DNA of 10,204 bases from Smittium mucronatum (taxonomy: Eukaryota > Kickxellomycota > Harpellomycetes > Harpellales > Legeriomycetaceae): NCBI GenBank assembly GCA_001953115.1, contig LSSL01001105.1:5173-15376 (forward strand), in the 5' to 3' direction. Below, one piece after another: positions 1 through 8,137 of the stretch. The position numbers and the translations under genes were made by a program. Each line of letters starts with the position of its first letter. Within the stretch, counting starts at the first letter, position 1. The notes beneath the pieces were generated by a model. It ran no database searches. It saw only the letters and a list, made by a program, of their open reading frames with translations, and was not told the origin of the DNA.

Positions 1-5
1 AGTGA

Positions 6-77
6 ATTATTGGTTATAAGAATGACCCCACAGGTCCAGAAAAAAAGGTCTATTGGAATGAAAACCCCTGTAAAAAT
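6..77 (+). pseudogene. Possible FLYWCH-type zinc finger relic (MULE N-terminal domain?)
   Basis: The + frame starting at base 6 is open for 24 codons. It reads GY at bases 12-17, then DPTG, then KVYW at 45-56 and a cysteine at 69-71, before a stop at 78-80. FLYWCH fingers have a GYxY segment, a variable loop of about ten residues, YWxC, then a second cysteine a few residues later. Here GY, the loop length and YW are right, but the first cysteine after YW is absent and the remaining one is too close. I infer a decayed finger with a small deletion. FLYWCH domains commonly sit N-terminal to MULE transposases, and a MULE relic lies at the other end of the window, but in the opposite orientation, so this would be another copy. 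The upstream part is cut off by the window edge. Chance resemblance is quite possible. Confidence 0.25.
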
Positions 78-90
78 TGAGACTCATAAT

Positions 91-108
91 TTGATTTTGA
101 TTTTGATT
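91..108. repeat. TTGATT x3 microsatellite
   Basis: Three perfect tandem copies of the hexamer TTGATT, followed by a T run. It lies just after the possible zinc finger trace and looks like ordinary AT-rich slippage. Confidence 0.8.
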
Positions 109-159
109 TTTTCTTGGCATGTTTTTTATTCCAGAAATTTAGGGCATTTTAATTTATAA

Positions 160-1320
160 AACCCTTTTTTAAATCTCATTTCTTTTGATTTTTGCAAGTG
201 ATTTATTAATATTTTGATTTTTAAATGCTAAACCTGAAATTATAATTTAAAAATCTTTTTGATATTTAGAACAAAAAATAGATATCAAAAGAGCGAAATT
301 ATATTGATACACATTTTGGTAAATTGAGCTACTATGTTCATCTCAAATAGAATGTATTAAATCGAAAAATTAACATCTATTTAAAAATAACGAAATTTTT
401 CGAATGATAGATAATTTTTCAATTGAATTTGTTTAATGCAAAATTAATAAACTTATTCAATTTCCAAGATTGCATATAGATATATATAATTATTATATCG
501 CTTTTTAAAGCATCTGAAAAATATCATTTTATTTTGTTTGATTTAAACAATAGCCAAAAAAAAGTCTTTATTCCATTAAAAGGCCTGAATTGCGTTGGTA
601 GCCTAATTTATTAGAATGTAATTAGTATTATTTTTTAAAATATTTATAAGCTAAAACGAAAATAAAAAGAATTTAGGGGGCTTTTATCGATTGATATCTA
701 CTTTTTTTTATTAAAATTAATGCTAAATATTAGAATTTGATCATTTTTAATTGCAAAAATAATGTGTGATATATTGGTTATTTTTTAGCACACCAGACAT
801 TTTACTTGGAAATTTTTCTATCTTCATTTTAGAAAAAATCTAGATTTGTAATAAATCTTTTTTTATTAGTTAAAATGTTTTAATTAGCGAATTAAAATCG
901 TTATAAATCAAAATTAGGGAAATTTATCTCAATTTGAGAATATAAATAATTATTATGCAAAATTAACCTATTTGACTTTGTGGAAAAAAGTATCTTGTAT
1001 ACATTAAATTATCCCATATAGAAACTATTATCATATTACTGGTTTTTAAACAAATAGGTTTTTCTCCAGAAAAAACTAGTTTGATTTACAATATTTATTT
1101 TCTAACTTATTTTTCACAAAATATTACTCAATATTTTCTGTTTATTTTTATATTTTTCTATTATAACTTCTAAATACTATATTTAATGATTGGTTTTAAA
1201 AGCAAAAAATTTCCCTTTAATTTTAGTTATTTATAATTCAATCCTGTAAAATTGAATAAGATGAAACTATTCACTACATAATTTTTTAAATAAAATTTAA
1301 ACTCTATAGACAAATTCATA
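160..1320. other. AT-rich stretch, nothing recognised
   Basis: I read both strands here and found only short frames broken by stops, A/T runs and no motif of a known protein family, RNA gene or repeat unit. Slightly less AT-biased islets at about 570-620 and 665-690 were translated in all frames without a recognisable match. It may be fully decayed transposon DNA. Confidence 0.6.
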
Positions 1321-1548
1321 ACTTATCCACGACACCATTTTTTGGCTCAGACCCTGAAATGGTAATATAATCGCTATATGATAAATTATTATGTAGATAA
1401 GACGCTTATTTTTTACAAGTTTTATTGTCCAAGATTAAAGCTAAATTTGATTTTCATATCCAAATTTTATTGAAAAATAAAAAGGATTATCTATGTAGAG
1501 GATATTCTTGGTCTGGGGAAGACTTCCTCAAAAATATTATTCATAATT

Positions 1549-1629
1549 TTAAAATTCAAATTTTTCTTGCGGATTCCCAGCAGGTTCCTGATAGACGATA
1601 GAATTTTCTGAAGTCATCAATTCACTCAT
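1549..1629 (-). other. Short unassigned protein-like frame
   Basis: A 26-codon ATG-to-stop frame on - is unusual for this window because its composition is rich in E, S, P, Q and G rather than F/I/L/Y/K. It contains EPAGNPQEKFEF near its end. The frame stays open upstream of the ATG for about ten more codons. It lies in a locally less AT-rich patch (about 1490-1640). I do not recognise the family. A loose likeness to the N-terminal part of Ty3/Gypsy Gag proteins, which often carry an F-x-G-x-P-E-type segment, is too weak to name. It may be a decayed coding fragment or chance. Confidence 0.15.
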
Positions 1630-1699
1630 TTTAATCAAAAATCTAAAATTGTTTGAGGATTATTGTGACAAGTTGTTAATTTTTTTTTAGGTCTTAGTT

Positions 1700-3380
1700 T
1701 ATATTTTTATTACTATTTTATTATTTTTTTGTTAGTAAAATATATTTCTAACAGTACTATTTATAGAAGAGTATAGAAAGTAACGAAGTTATTGAAATAT
1801 TTGTGTCTTTAGGTATTTTCAGTAATATGAAAATCTTATTTTATAGTTGTAAAAATTTAGTTTTCCAACTAATATAGATTGATATTAAATTATTATATAT
1901 TTGATGCATGCTTTTTTCTAATTTATTTTCATATAAGTTTCTTTTATACAGTATTTTTTTCATAGGGTATTTTTCTTTTTATGATATTTGATATTCTTTC
2001 TCTCGGTTTATATTTAAAATTGATATATTATAATTTATAAGTTTTTTTGATTAAAATCTTTTATCCCTTTGCTGATAAATAAACTTATAAATCGATATTA
2101 ATTTCAAATTAATATATCTATAATTTAATCTCTTAGCAAATATATTCTTTTAAATTTATTTTCTAAGAAAATTACAACTTTTATCTTTCAGTTGTTTGAA
2201 ATTTTTTTTATCATTTTTTTTATCATTTTTCTTGAAATCTTTGTAAATAATCGATGATGATTGATAAAGTCCTTATTAATTATTTAAATTGTAATAATTT
2301 TATAATTTCCTTATTAGGATTTCCAAAATATACCAAAAATGAAAACCTTATCATACTCTACAATATTTTTTATTCCGTTTTTTGTGCCCAATTATTTTTT
2401 AAATTAAATCACGTAATTATAATTAAAATTGAGCCTCTTCAATTATATTAAAATTAAATCTAATGGAAAAATGAAGATTCAATATATTTTTGAAGAATAT
2501 GGAGTAAATTAAGTAATATTAACACTAATGAATCTAAAAAAAAGTGAAATAATTTTTAGCGGTTAATATAAATAAAAAATTTAAATAAAAGCTTAAAAAA
2601 TAGCTTTTAGTGCAATAATAGATACTAAATTTTCTCCTACAAAATTAGGCATATCGCTAACAAAATTTTATGATAAATTATTCAAATTCTCTTTCAAATA
2701 AAAACTAATTTTACATAGTTACTAAAGGAATCTGATCTACCATTATCTTAAATACTGTCAATTATCAAACTAATGATTTTAAATCAAGGTTAAAAATCAC
2801 TATTATGGTTGATATTTTATACAAAGAGCTCTATATTTTCTAAGCGAACTTAGAACATTAAATTGATTTATTTTTATTTTTATTTAATTCAAAGTCATAT
2901 AAATATTAATTTTATCAATTACTAAATTATAATTTTTTTTTTTTTATTTATACAAATTATTAATAAATAAGATTCCTAATCTGATTTTTATTATTTGTTA
3001 ATCTGCATAAATATATTTCAGTTACGATTGAAAGATACTAAAATAATCATTTCGTTCTTATTAACCATGCAAAAAGTTTATATTAAAATATAAGTTGAAG
3101 TATGGATAAAATTATAAAATATAGGCTGATAAAAATATCAATAGATGTTTAAACTCAAGATATTCAGTCATTTCCAACTTACTCGTTCAAAATTAGACTA
3201 TGAAAAAATAAATTCTTCATAAATTCTTCCAATCATGATGCTTAAATTGGCGGAACTTAATTATAGTCCATTTAAGTGAAGTTAAGCCAAAAAAAAATCT
3301 TACGCAATGAAAATTAAAAATATAATATAGACTTAAATTCTTAGAACTTTTGTGTTAGGGAAGTGGATTGGCCCCAAAAC
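1700..3380. other. AT-rich stretch, nothing recognised beyond simple repeats
   Basis: This is uniformly A/T-dominated DNA with long T and A runs. Apart from the 12-bp duplication near 2202, no supported feature was seen on either strand. The 65-codon + frame at 2254-2451 has the F/I/L/N/K composition expected of random AT-rich DNA and shows no conserved motif, so it is not called as a gene. Confidence 0.6.
2202..2225. repeat. 12-bp tandem duplication (T8-ATCA x2)
   Basis: Two perfect back-to-back copies of eight Ts followed by ATCA. This is a short simple-sequence duplication of no evident function. Confidence 0.75.
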
Positions 3381-3385
3381 AATTT

Positions 3386-3405
3386 AAGATATACTCCTAT
3401 ATCTT
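3386..3405. repeat. Short perfect hairpin
   Basis: An 8-bp perfect inverted repeat (AAGATATA / TATATCTT) encloses a CTCC tetraloop. It sits in a modestly less AT-rich patch (about 3355-3415). No T run follows directly on either side that would make it a bacterial-type terminator. A perfect 8-bp A/T-rich palindrome is not very improbable in such DNA. Confidence 0.5.
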
Positions 3406-4315
3406 CACCACTACGAAAAAATCTAAATATATTGTGTTTTTACGTGGCTTCCAAAAAATTAAAATTATATATATATTTGTAGTAATAGCGAGTTTTTTAT
3501 TTAATCGAAAATTTTAACGATATTAAATCTAAAATAGGATAATCTTAAAAAAACTCTCTGCACGCCTGAAATTTCATGTTAATAAATCAAAATGTCAACC
3601 ACATCAAGTTTCATCTACATTTCATATGGAATTTTAAGCTTATCAGTTATCCAATTTGTAAATTAATTTATAAGACACAATCAAAATTTTATCTGATGAG
3701 GCTTCGTATTTCATTTGGAGAAATCTTATTTCAAAGCACATTTTTTATGATCGTTATTTTTTCATTTTTTATATTCTATCTCAATTTTAAGAGCTATTCC
3801 ATATATATGAGAAAAAAATTATTGTATATTATATTCCTTTTCTATAATTTACTCGAATTTTTTTGTCATGACATAAATTGATTTCAAAAGAACCTTTTTC
3901 TTGTAAATTACTAACAAATATTCAGTATCATCTGTAGAAATAATTGAGATTTTATTTTTTATAATCTTTTCTTCTTATAATTCAAATCAATATTTTTCTT
4001 AATTGATATTCGTATAACTTGATTGATGTTAATAATTTATTTACTAATTTATAAATTAAATTTAAGAAAAAATAGCTATCATTTCACACATAATCCAACT
4101 TAATCCATAAACGTAAATTGCATATCTTGCTAGTGTCGTATTAAAAACGCGATTCATGTTAACTAATTTTTCCACTTAGTATTAAAATTGAACATAAAAG
4201 GTAGTGATTTTCATTTTCTACTTTTAAATTTTTAAATAAGTAGCCTTTTATTTATATATTCATATAAATGACTTATCCTGAATATATAAAAAATGACTCT
4301 ACAAGAAATTAAAAA
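3406..4315. other. AT-rich stretch with one chance-like 101-codon frame
   Basis: The longest ATG-to-stop frame of the window (3576-3881, +, 101 codons) lies here. Its product is dominated by F, I, L, Y and K. It has two hydrophobic runs, at about residues 50-70 and 80-97, that could pass as membrane segments. It lacks any family motif, and in DNA this AT-rich, TTT/ATT/TTA-rich frames naturally look like membrane proteins. I do not call it a gene. Nothing else was seen in this stretch. Confidence 0.5.
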
Positions 4316-4330
4316 TACTTAGTCTTAATT

Positions 4331-4560
4331 CTAGAGACCCTTAAAGGTTATTATTGGGCTTATATCATGAAAAACTATCTAGCGAAGGGAGGTATTTACT
4401 TTGGATGAAGATCGTTAGACGAGTAAAAGGATCGAATAAGTGAACTGAAATCACCCTGCGGTTTAAAGTGAATATTAATTAAATAGAATGAAATGGTGAT
4501 ATTTTGTAATGATGAACGGTATTTTCAGGGAAATGACTAAAAAATCTCTCTGAAAACATT
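4331..4560 (+). pseudogene. Possible piggyBac-type transposase relic (C-terminal half)
   Basis: This block is visibly less AT-rich than its surroundings. One + frame starting at 4331 keeps a protein-like reading across stops at 4406, 4424, 4469, 4484 and 4538. It reads LAKGGIYFG (4379-4405), then RISELKS (4433-4453), CG about two codons later, then NEMVIFCNDERYF (4487-4525). In piggyBac transposases the order is a DNxFTS segment, a G-x-Y-x-x-G-T-x-R segment, an ELK-then-RG segment, and a hydrophobic strand ending in W-x-D. Here order and spacing are about right, but the R of RG is C, the W of WxD is missing, and no catalytic aspartate can be placed with confidence. No continuation of the family pattern is visible after 4560. 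This is an inference from a weak pattern, and other DDE transposases or chance remain possible. Confidence 0.25.
4522..4556. repeat. Imperfect hairpin, 10-bp stem
   Basis: Bases 4522-4531 pair with 4547-4556 (nine Watson-Crick pairs and one G-U) around a 15-base loop. It lies at the 3' end of the possible transposase relic. No poly-T tail follows. Function is unknown and it may be incidental. Confidence 0.45.
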
Positions 4561-5059
4561 GTTTCTATGGAATTTTGTATTCGTATTACCTTATTTTAGT
4601 TCTTTTGAGTATTTAGTAAACCAAAACTATTCAAAAATAGTAAAACTTATGTTCTTTCAATTAATTAACAATATTTTGAATTTATTTAGTCACTGATTAT
4701 TTTTTCCTCTTTTAAAAAAAAAAAATTCTAAACTATCATAAAATATCACTAAAAAATATCATATATTAACCCAATAAAATCTTGATGAAAAAATAATAAT
4801 TTCTTTTTGGATCATATTATCAAAAAATATTTATACCGTATCGAAGGAGTTAAAAATAGATAAAAAAATAAGTCTTTTAATATTAATGTTATTATTCGTT
4901 TTCTCATATGATAAAATACTACTGAATATGAAATTAAAGAATTCTTTACCAGTACGATATGAAATATAATTATAAAATATTTTTTGAATCTTAAAAAAAG
5001 TTTTGCAAAAAGTTAGTTTTTTTTATCCTTCTTTTGTTTCCGTTATTTAATGCGGTTAA

Positions 5060-5206
5060 TTCGATAATGGTGTTGCTTTAGACATTGCGAATGCAAATGG
5101 GTTTGTGGATGAGATATTTTTTTTGATTGATTATGTTTTATTTGATATTATTTTAGTAAATCCAAGTTCTAATTTTTTTGAGATTGCAAATATTTCTAAA
5201 ATTTAA
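5060..5206 (+). other. Unassigned 48-codon protein-like open frame
   Basis: A stop-to-stop + frame without an internal ATG reads FDNGVALDIANANGFVDEIF at its start and contains VNPSSNFFEIANISKI at its end. Its D, G, A, V, N, P and E content is higher than that of other open frames in this window, and the DNA at 5040-5110 is locally less AT-rich. The opposite strand frames are broken. Upstream in the same frame are two close stops (5048 and 5057) after another protein-like run. I do not recognise a family. It could be an eroded transposon fragment or a short exon. A run of this length can also arise by chance, since a 10-kb AT-rich window should contain several. Confidence 0.2.
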
Positions 5207-5233
5207 ATTTAAATTAAAAATAAATATAAAATC

Positions 5234-5251
5234 ACAATTACAATTACAATT
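5234..5251. repeat. ACAATT x3 microsatellite
   Basis: Three perfect tandem copies of the hexamer ACAATT, just downstream of the unassigned 48-codon frame. Confidence 0.8.
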
Positions 5252-5259
5252 GATTTTAT

Positions 5260-6530
5260 TTTAGATTTTTAATCGAAATCAAATTTTATTCCTTTTCAAA
5301 TATATACTATGTTTTTTAGGATTCTTTTATCATAAGATCTCTATTAAATTTTAATAATATCTATTATAATAAATATTTATTGAATTATTAATCACTAAAT
5401 ATATCGTAATTCAAAATTAAATTATAGCTACTATCTAAAATATATTAATTCAAAAATAAATATATAATCAAGCAAAAAAATAAAAATATAAGGAAATTAC
5501 CTCAGCATCATTCTAAATAAACAAGAATTAATTTCTTTTTTTAATCAAAAAAATGTTAGTTTTTTTGTAATCGATTTTATAATAGAATAAGTAAAAATTT
5601 AATAAAATAAGGACGCTTTTTTCTTTTTGAAACTAAAAATAAAGATTCTTTGAAAATTATAAACAGAAAAAAATAATATTGCAAATGTAATTTATCTATT
5701 CTGAAGACAAAAGGCAGTAAATTCATAATAAATTTATATAAATAAATGAAAAATGATAAACTGAAAAAAAAAGAAAGTTTTGCAATAAGTGAATACTTAA
5801 TTTGATCAGAATTGGCATTCTCATTCGATGTAACGATTTATTCAAAAAATATATTGAATTCACAATTTTAATTGAAATTAAATTTATACTAACAATTATT
5901 AAGGAAATACAAAAAGAATTTTATTAAAAAAATGAGAAATCAATTTAATTTATTGTTTTTAATTACTTATTTAAGTAATAAACTATTTAAACATGCTTAC
6001 CTTTTCGATTTTTATTCATTTATTTTTATATACGTAGGTTTTAGTGTATTTAAAATAATGGGAAAAAATCATAAATTTTATTTTTATATTGATATATTTT
6101 ATTAGTTTCGATCAAATTTTATACAAATATAATTAAATTTTAATTAACTCTATGATCCAATAATTTATTCATTTTTAAACAAGATTTTATAGGGTCAATT
6201 TATAAATAATTTAATAATGATACTGTTGAATATTTTAGTAGTTTTTATTTTTAGTATAAATTAAAATAACTAGATAATAAATAAATACTAAATTTAGTGA
6301 ATATTTAAATATTACCCAGTGTATTTTTATTAATTTTTATTTAATTAGAGAATTAAAAATTAAAAAATAAAATCGATTTTTCTCGCCATGATTCAACTTC
6401 GTTTTATATTAATTTAGGATGTATTTTTACTAATATGTGCACTAGTTACTACTTTTTATATTGTCATTATTTAAAAAAACACTTGCCTACCCCAATCTAT
6501 TTATTATTAATTAAGGACCTATGTATATCG
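5260..6530. other. AT-rich stretch, nothing recognised
   Basis: No conserved protein motif, RNA gene or inverted repeat was found on either strand. A run without stops at about 5798-5925 (+) reads as I/L/K-rich noise. The 70-codon + frame at 6435-6647 is the reverse side of a 12-bp tandem repeat and the tail of the integrase relic, and is not called as a gene. Confidence 0.55.
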
Positions 6531-6533
6531 AAC

Positions 6534-6569
6534 TCAATTTCATGCTCAATTTCATGCATAATTTCATTC
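6534..6569. repeat. 12-bp tandem repeat, about 3 copies
   Basis: Two perfect copies of TCAATTTCATGC (6534-6545 and 6546-6557) are followed by a third diverged copy, ATAATTTCATTC (6558-6569). Read on -, the unit gives a repeated H-E-I-E peptide. It lies just past the recognisable C-terminal end of the Gypsy integrase relic, so it may be an expansion inside the former pol 3' end. Confidence 0.75.
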
Positions 6570-6609
6570 TGTATTTTGAATTGCTTTTTAATAGTAACTT
6601 CTCGTCTAT

Positions 6610-7430
6610 TTTTTAAGTTTATTTATTATTATTTTTATAATATCTAGTATCCATTATTTTTTTTTCCATCTTAATTTCAGATATTCTGTGTAAAAATCCT
6701 AATCTATAAATAAAATTTATCTCATAGAAATTTACTGAAAATAGCTCATTTACATCGGGTATATACATTTCTCCAGGTAATCACTGCTCTCTGTTATATA
6801 GTGCCATGAGTGGGATATTAACATAGAGCTTTGAATTGCTGACCAATTTGCAAAGGTTAGTACGTATACGCCCTTATTCCTGTCCTTTTGTTAATTATTC
6901 ACGAATTCACGAATTCACGAATCATGGACTTTAATTTTCTGGTGAACCCACAAGTCAAACCACTAGTTTTGTGATGATAAGGTGGATATTATAAATGCTT
7001 CATATTAGTATTTTCACATGTATTTTTTATAGATTTTCTAGTAAATTCTATGCTCTTGTCTGAAAATGTTTTTTCTGGGAAAGCATGAACTGAGAATATT
7101 TTTTATAGTAGCATGCTGGCAGCTGTTTCAGAAGTTACACACTTTACTGCTAAAACTTTGAACCGTTTGGTAAGTAAATCTGTGAAAACTAATATATAAA
7201 TTTTTAAACTTTCTGTCTGTGGGAATGGCCCACAATGATCCTTAGATACAATTTCGAACATTCTTTTTTTATTAATCAGCTACAATTAATCTGCTCATCT
7301 GACTTTTCTGTGTTTTTTATTTTGAATATGTGGCAATTTCTGATATCAAAATGTAATTATTTTTTCATATTTTCAAAATATATGGCCTTCTTATCTTTAA
7401 CGATTTTCGGTTTCCTAGATACCCTATTCA
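6610..7430 (-). pseudogene. Ty3/Gypsy-type retrotransposon integrase relic
   Basis: Integrase is the pol domain that inserts retroelement cDNA. On - a decayed zinc-binding domain comes first: GYLGNRKS near 7424, then, shifted in frame, YFENMKK and DIRNCHIF near 7347-7324, with the second cysteine of CxxC replaced by F. The catalytic core follows in one frame from 7258: FEIVSKDHCGPFP, YILVFTDLLTK, then FSDKSIEF and HHKTSGL. The first aspartate is at 7240-7238 and the second at 7060-7058. The place of the catalytic glutamate, 36 codons after the second aspartate, is a TGT cysteine codon at 6952-6950. This preserves the D,D(35)E spacing of retroviral-type integrases while losing the residue. In-frame stops lie at 7105-7103 and 6991-6989. 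After an 8-bp repeat at 6897-6920 the reading shifts, giving REQ-stop-LPGEMYIPD and a K/E/I-rich tail to about 6615. RNase H, reverse transcriptase, gag and LTRs were not found. It is certainly non-functional. Confidence 0.88.
6897..6920. repeat. 8-bp tandem repeat ATTCACGA x3 inside the integrase relic
   Basis: Three perfect copies of an 8-base unit lie where the integrase relic reads MIREF on -. The unit is not a multiple of three, and the integrase-like reading changes frame downstream of it. Slippage here is therefore the likely cause of that frameshift. Confidence 0.9.
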
Positions 7431-7590
7431 ATTAATATTATAGTAGCCTTTTAATATTCCATTAGATAGAAATTCCGATAAAATTAATTATAAGTTAGAA
7501 TATTATTATACTGAAATCTTATTCAAAAAACCCAAAATCTGATACAAATCAAAAAAATCTGACATCCATCAATAAAATTTGGCACTAGAT

Positions 7591-7599
7591 GTATTTTTC
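7591..7599. repeat. Left target-site duplication (GTATTTTTC)
   Basis: The 9-mer GTATTTTTC directly abuts the left end of the inverted-repeat element and is repeated exactly at 8129-8137. The match stops at both sides, as expected of a true duplication. Nine bases is within the 8-11 base range of Mutator-like elements. Confidence 0.85.
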
Positions 7600-7702
7600 G
7601 GTTGTACGACATTTCACCGAAAGAAAAATGGCACAAATAAGTTTAATCCAATTAATTTGGATAAATGGACATTTCATCCAAAAAAATTTGGCTAATTCCA
7701 CC
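7600..7702 (+). repeat. Left inverted arm with short sub-repeats
   Basis: The arm carries ACATTTCACCGAAA near its tip and ACATTTCATCCAAA about 60 bases further in, with TTTAATCCAATT and AATTTGGATAAATGG between them. These match the sub-units in the right arm when that is read on the opposite strand, although the two arms are not base-by-base identical beyond the first 15 or so bases. Confidence 0.7.
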
Positions 7703-8013
7703 CATAGTAAAAATTTGCGTTTATATGAATTCTTTATTAAATCTAGCACTTATGTGTTCAGGATCCGATAATTTGAGTTAGAAACTCAACTATTTCTGTC
7801 TTCCATCATAATTTTTAAAAAAATAAACGTATTCGTTCTATTAGAGTGTTTTTAGCAGCTTTTCAAGATCTTATACGGATTTTCTTTCTTAAAAAGTCAT
7901 GATAGTATTTACAATTCATATTTTTCAAGATTTTATTATGTTTTGAAAAGACTTTTTGATCGCAAAGTGAGTTATAGAAAAAAAAAATCTCCAATTTTCA
8001 TTTATTGATGTCT

Positions 8014-8128
8014 TCATTTGATGAAATGGCATTGGGCGATATTTCCATTCGGTGAATTGTCCATTGGGTCAATGTGCATTTGATGGAATGAATTTGGGTC
8101 AAAAAATTGGGTCAAATGTCGCGGCACC
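8014..8128 (-). repeat. Right inverted arm, array of ~15-bp degenerate units
   Basis: Read on -, the arm gives about seven consecutive diverged units: ACATTTGACCCAA, TTTTTTGACCCAAA, ATTCCATCAAATG, ACATTGACCCAATGG, ACAATTCACCGAATGG, ATATCGCCCAATG and CCATTTCATCAAATG. The spacing is near 13-17 bases. This regular structure suggests the arm grew by tandem duplication of a terminal binding-site-like unit and then diverged. Confidence 0.75.
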
Positions 8129-8137
8129 GTATTTTTC
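8129..8137. repeat. Right target-site duplication (GTATTTTTC)
   Basis: Exact 9-base copy of the sequence at 7591-7599, directly abutting the right end of the inverted-repeat element. Confidence 0.85.

Larger units (their letters stand above)
7600..8128. mobile_element. MITE-like non-autonomous element, probably MULE-type
   Basis: This 529-bp element has inverted ends. The left end begins GGTTGTACGACATTT and the right end, read on the opposite strand, begins GGTGCCGCGACATTT. Each arm runs roughly 100-115 bp and consists of diverged short units around ACATTTCACCCAAATG. The interior (about 7703-8013) encodes nothing I recognise. The element is bracketed by the exact 9-bp direct repeat GTATTTTTC. 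A 9-bp duplication, ends beginning with GG and long composite inverted arms fit Mutator-type or foldback elements. P-type, hAT and piggyBac elements usually make shorter duplications (7-8 bp, 8 bp and TTAA). It lies about 170 bp from the integrase relic and about 0.9 kb from a MULE transposase relic. Having no transposase, it would have moved using one supplied elsewhere. The intact duplication suggests a more recent insertion than the heavily eroded neighbours. Confidence 0.85.

Noticed and set aside
2254..2451. 65-codon + frame.
   Set aside because: F/I/L/N/K-rich with no conserved pattern and ordinary AT-rich surroundings.
3300..3450. On -, a possible reverse-transcriptase YxDD-like segment (IYLDFFVVV) followed by a Phe-rich run.
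   Set aside because: The second aspartate is missing, spacing to the next expected block is off, and no other RT motif was found nearby.
3576..3881. 101-codon ATG-to-stop frame on +, hydrophobic, possible two-span membrane protein.
   Set aside because: Composition is that of random AT-rich DNA, there is no motif, and about one run of this size is not surprising across six frames of 10 kb at this base composition.
4320..4570. GC-richer islet considered as a structural RNA gene.
   Set aside because: No tRNA T-arm signature, no conserved RNA motif and only one modest hairpin. The periodic protein-like reading is the better explanation.
6435..6647. 70-codon + frame.
   Set aside because: It overlaps a 12-bp tandem repeat and the antisense of the integrase tail, and its Ser/Cys-Ile repeats come from the repeat itself.
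7235..7435. 66-codon + frame.
   Set aside because: It is the antisense shadow of the Gypsy integrase zinc-binding region.
7589..7771. 60-codon + frame.
   Set aside because: It starts in the target-site flank and runs through the left inverted arm of the MITE-like element, so it is not coding.
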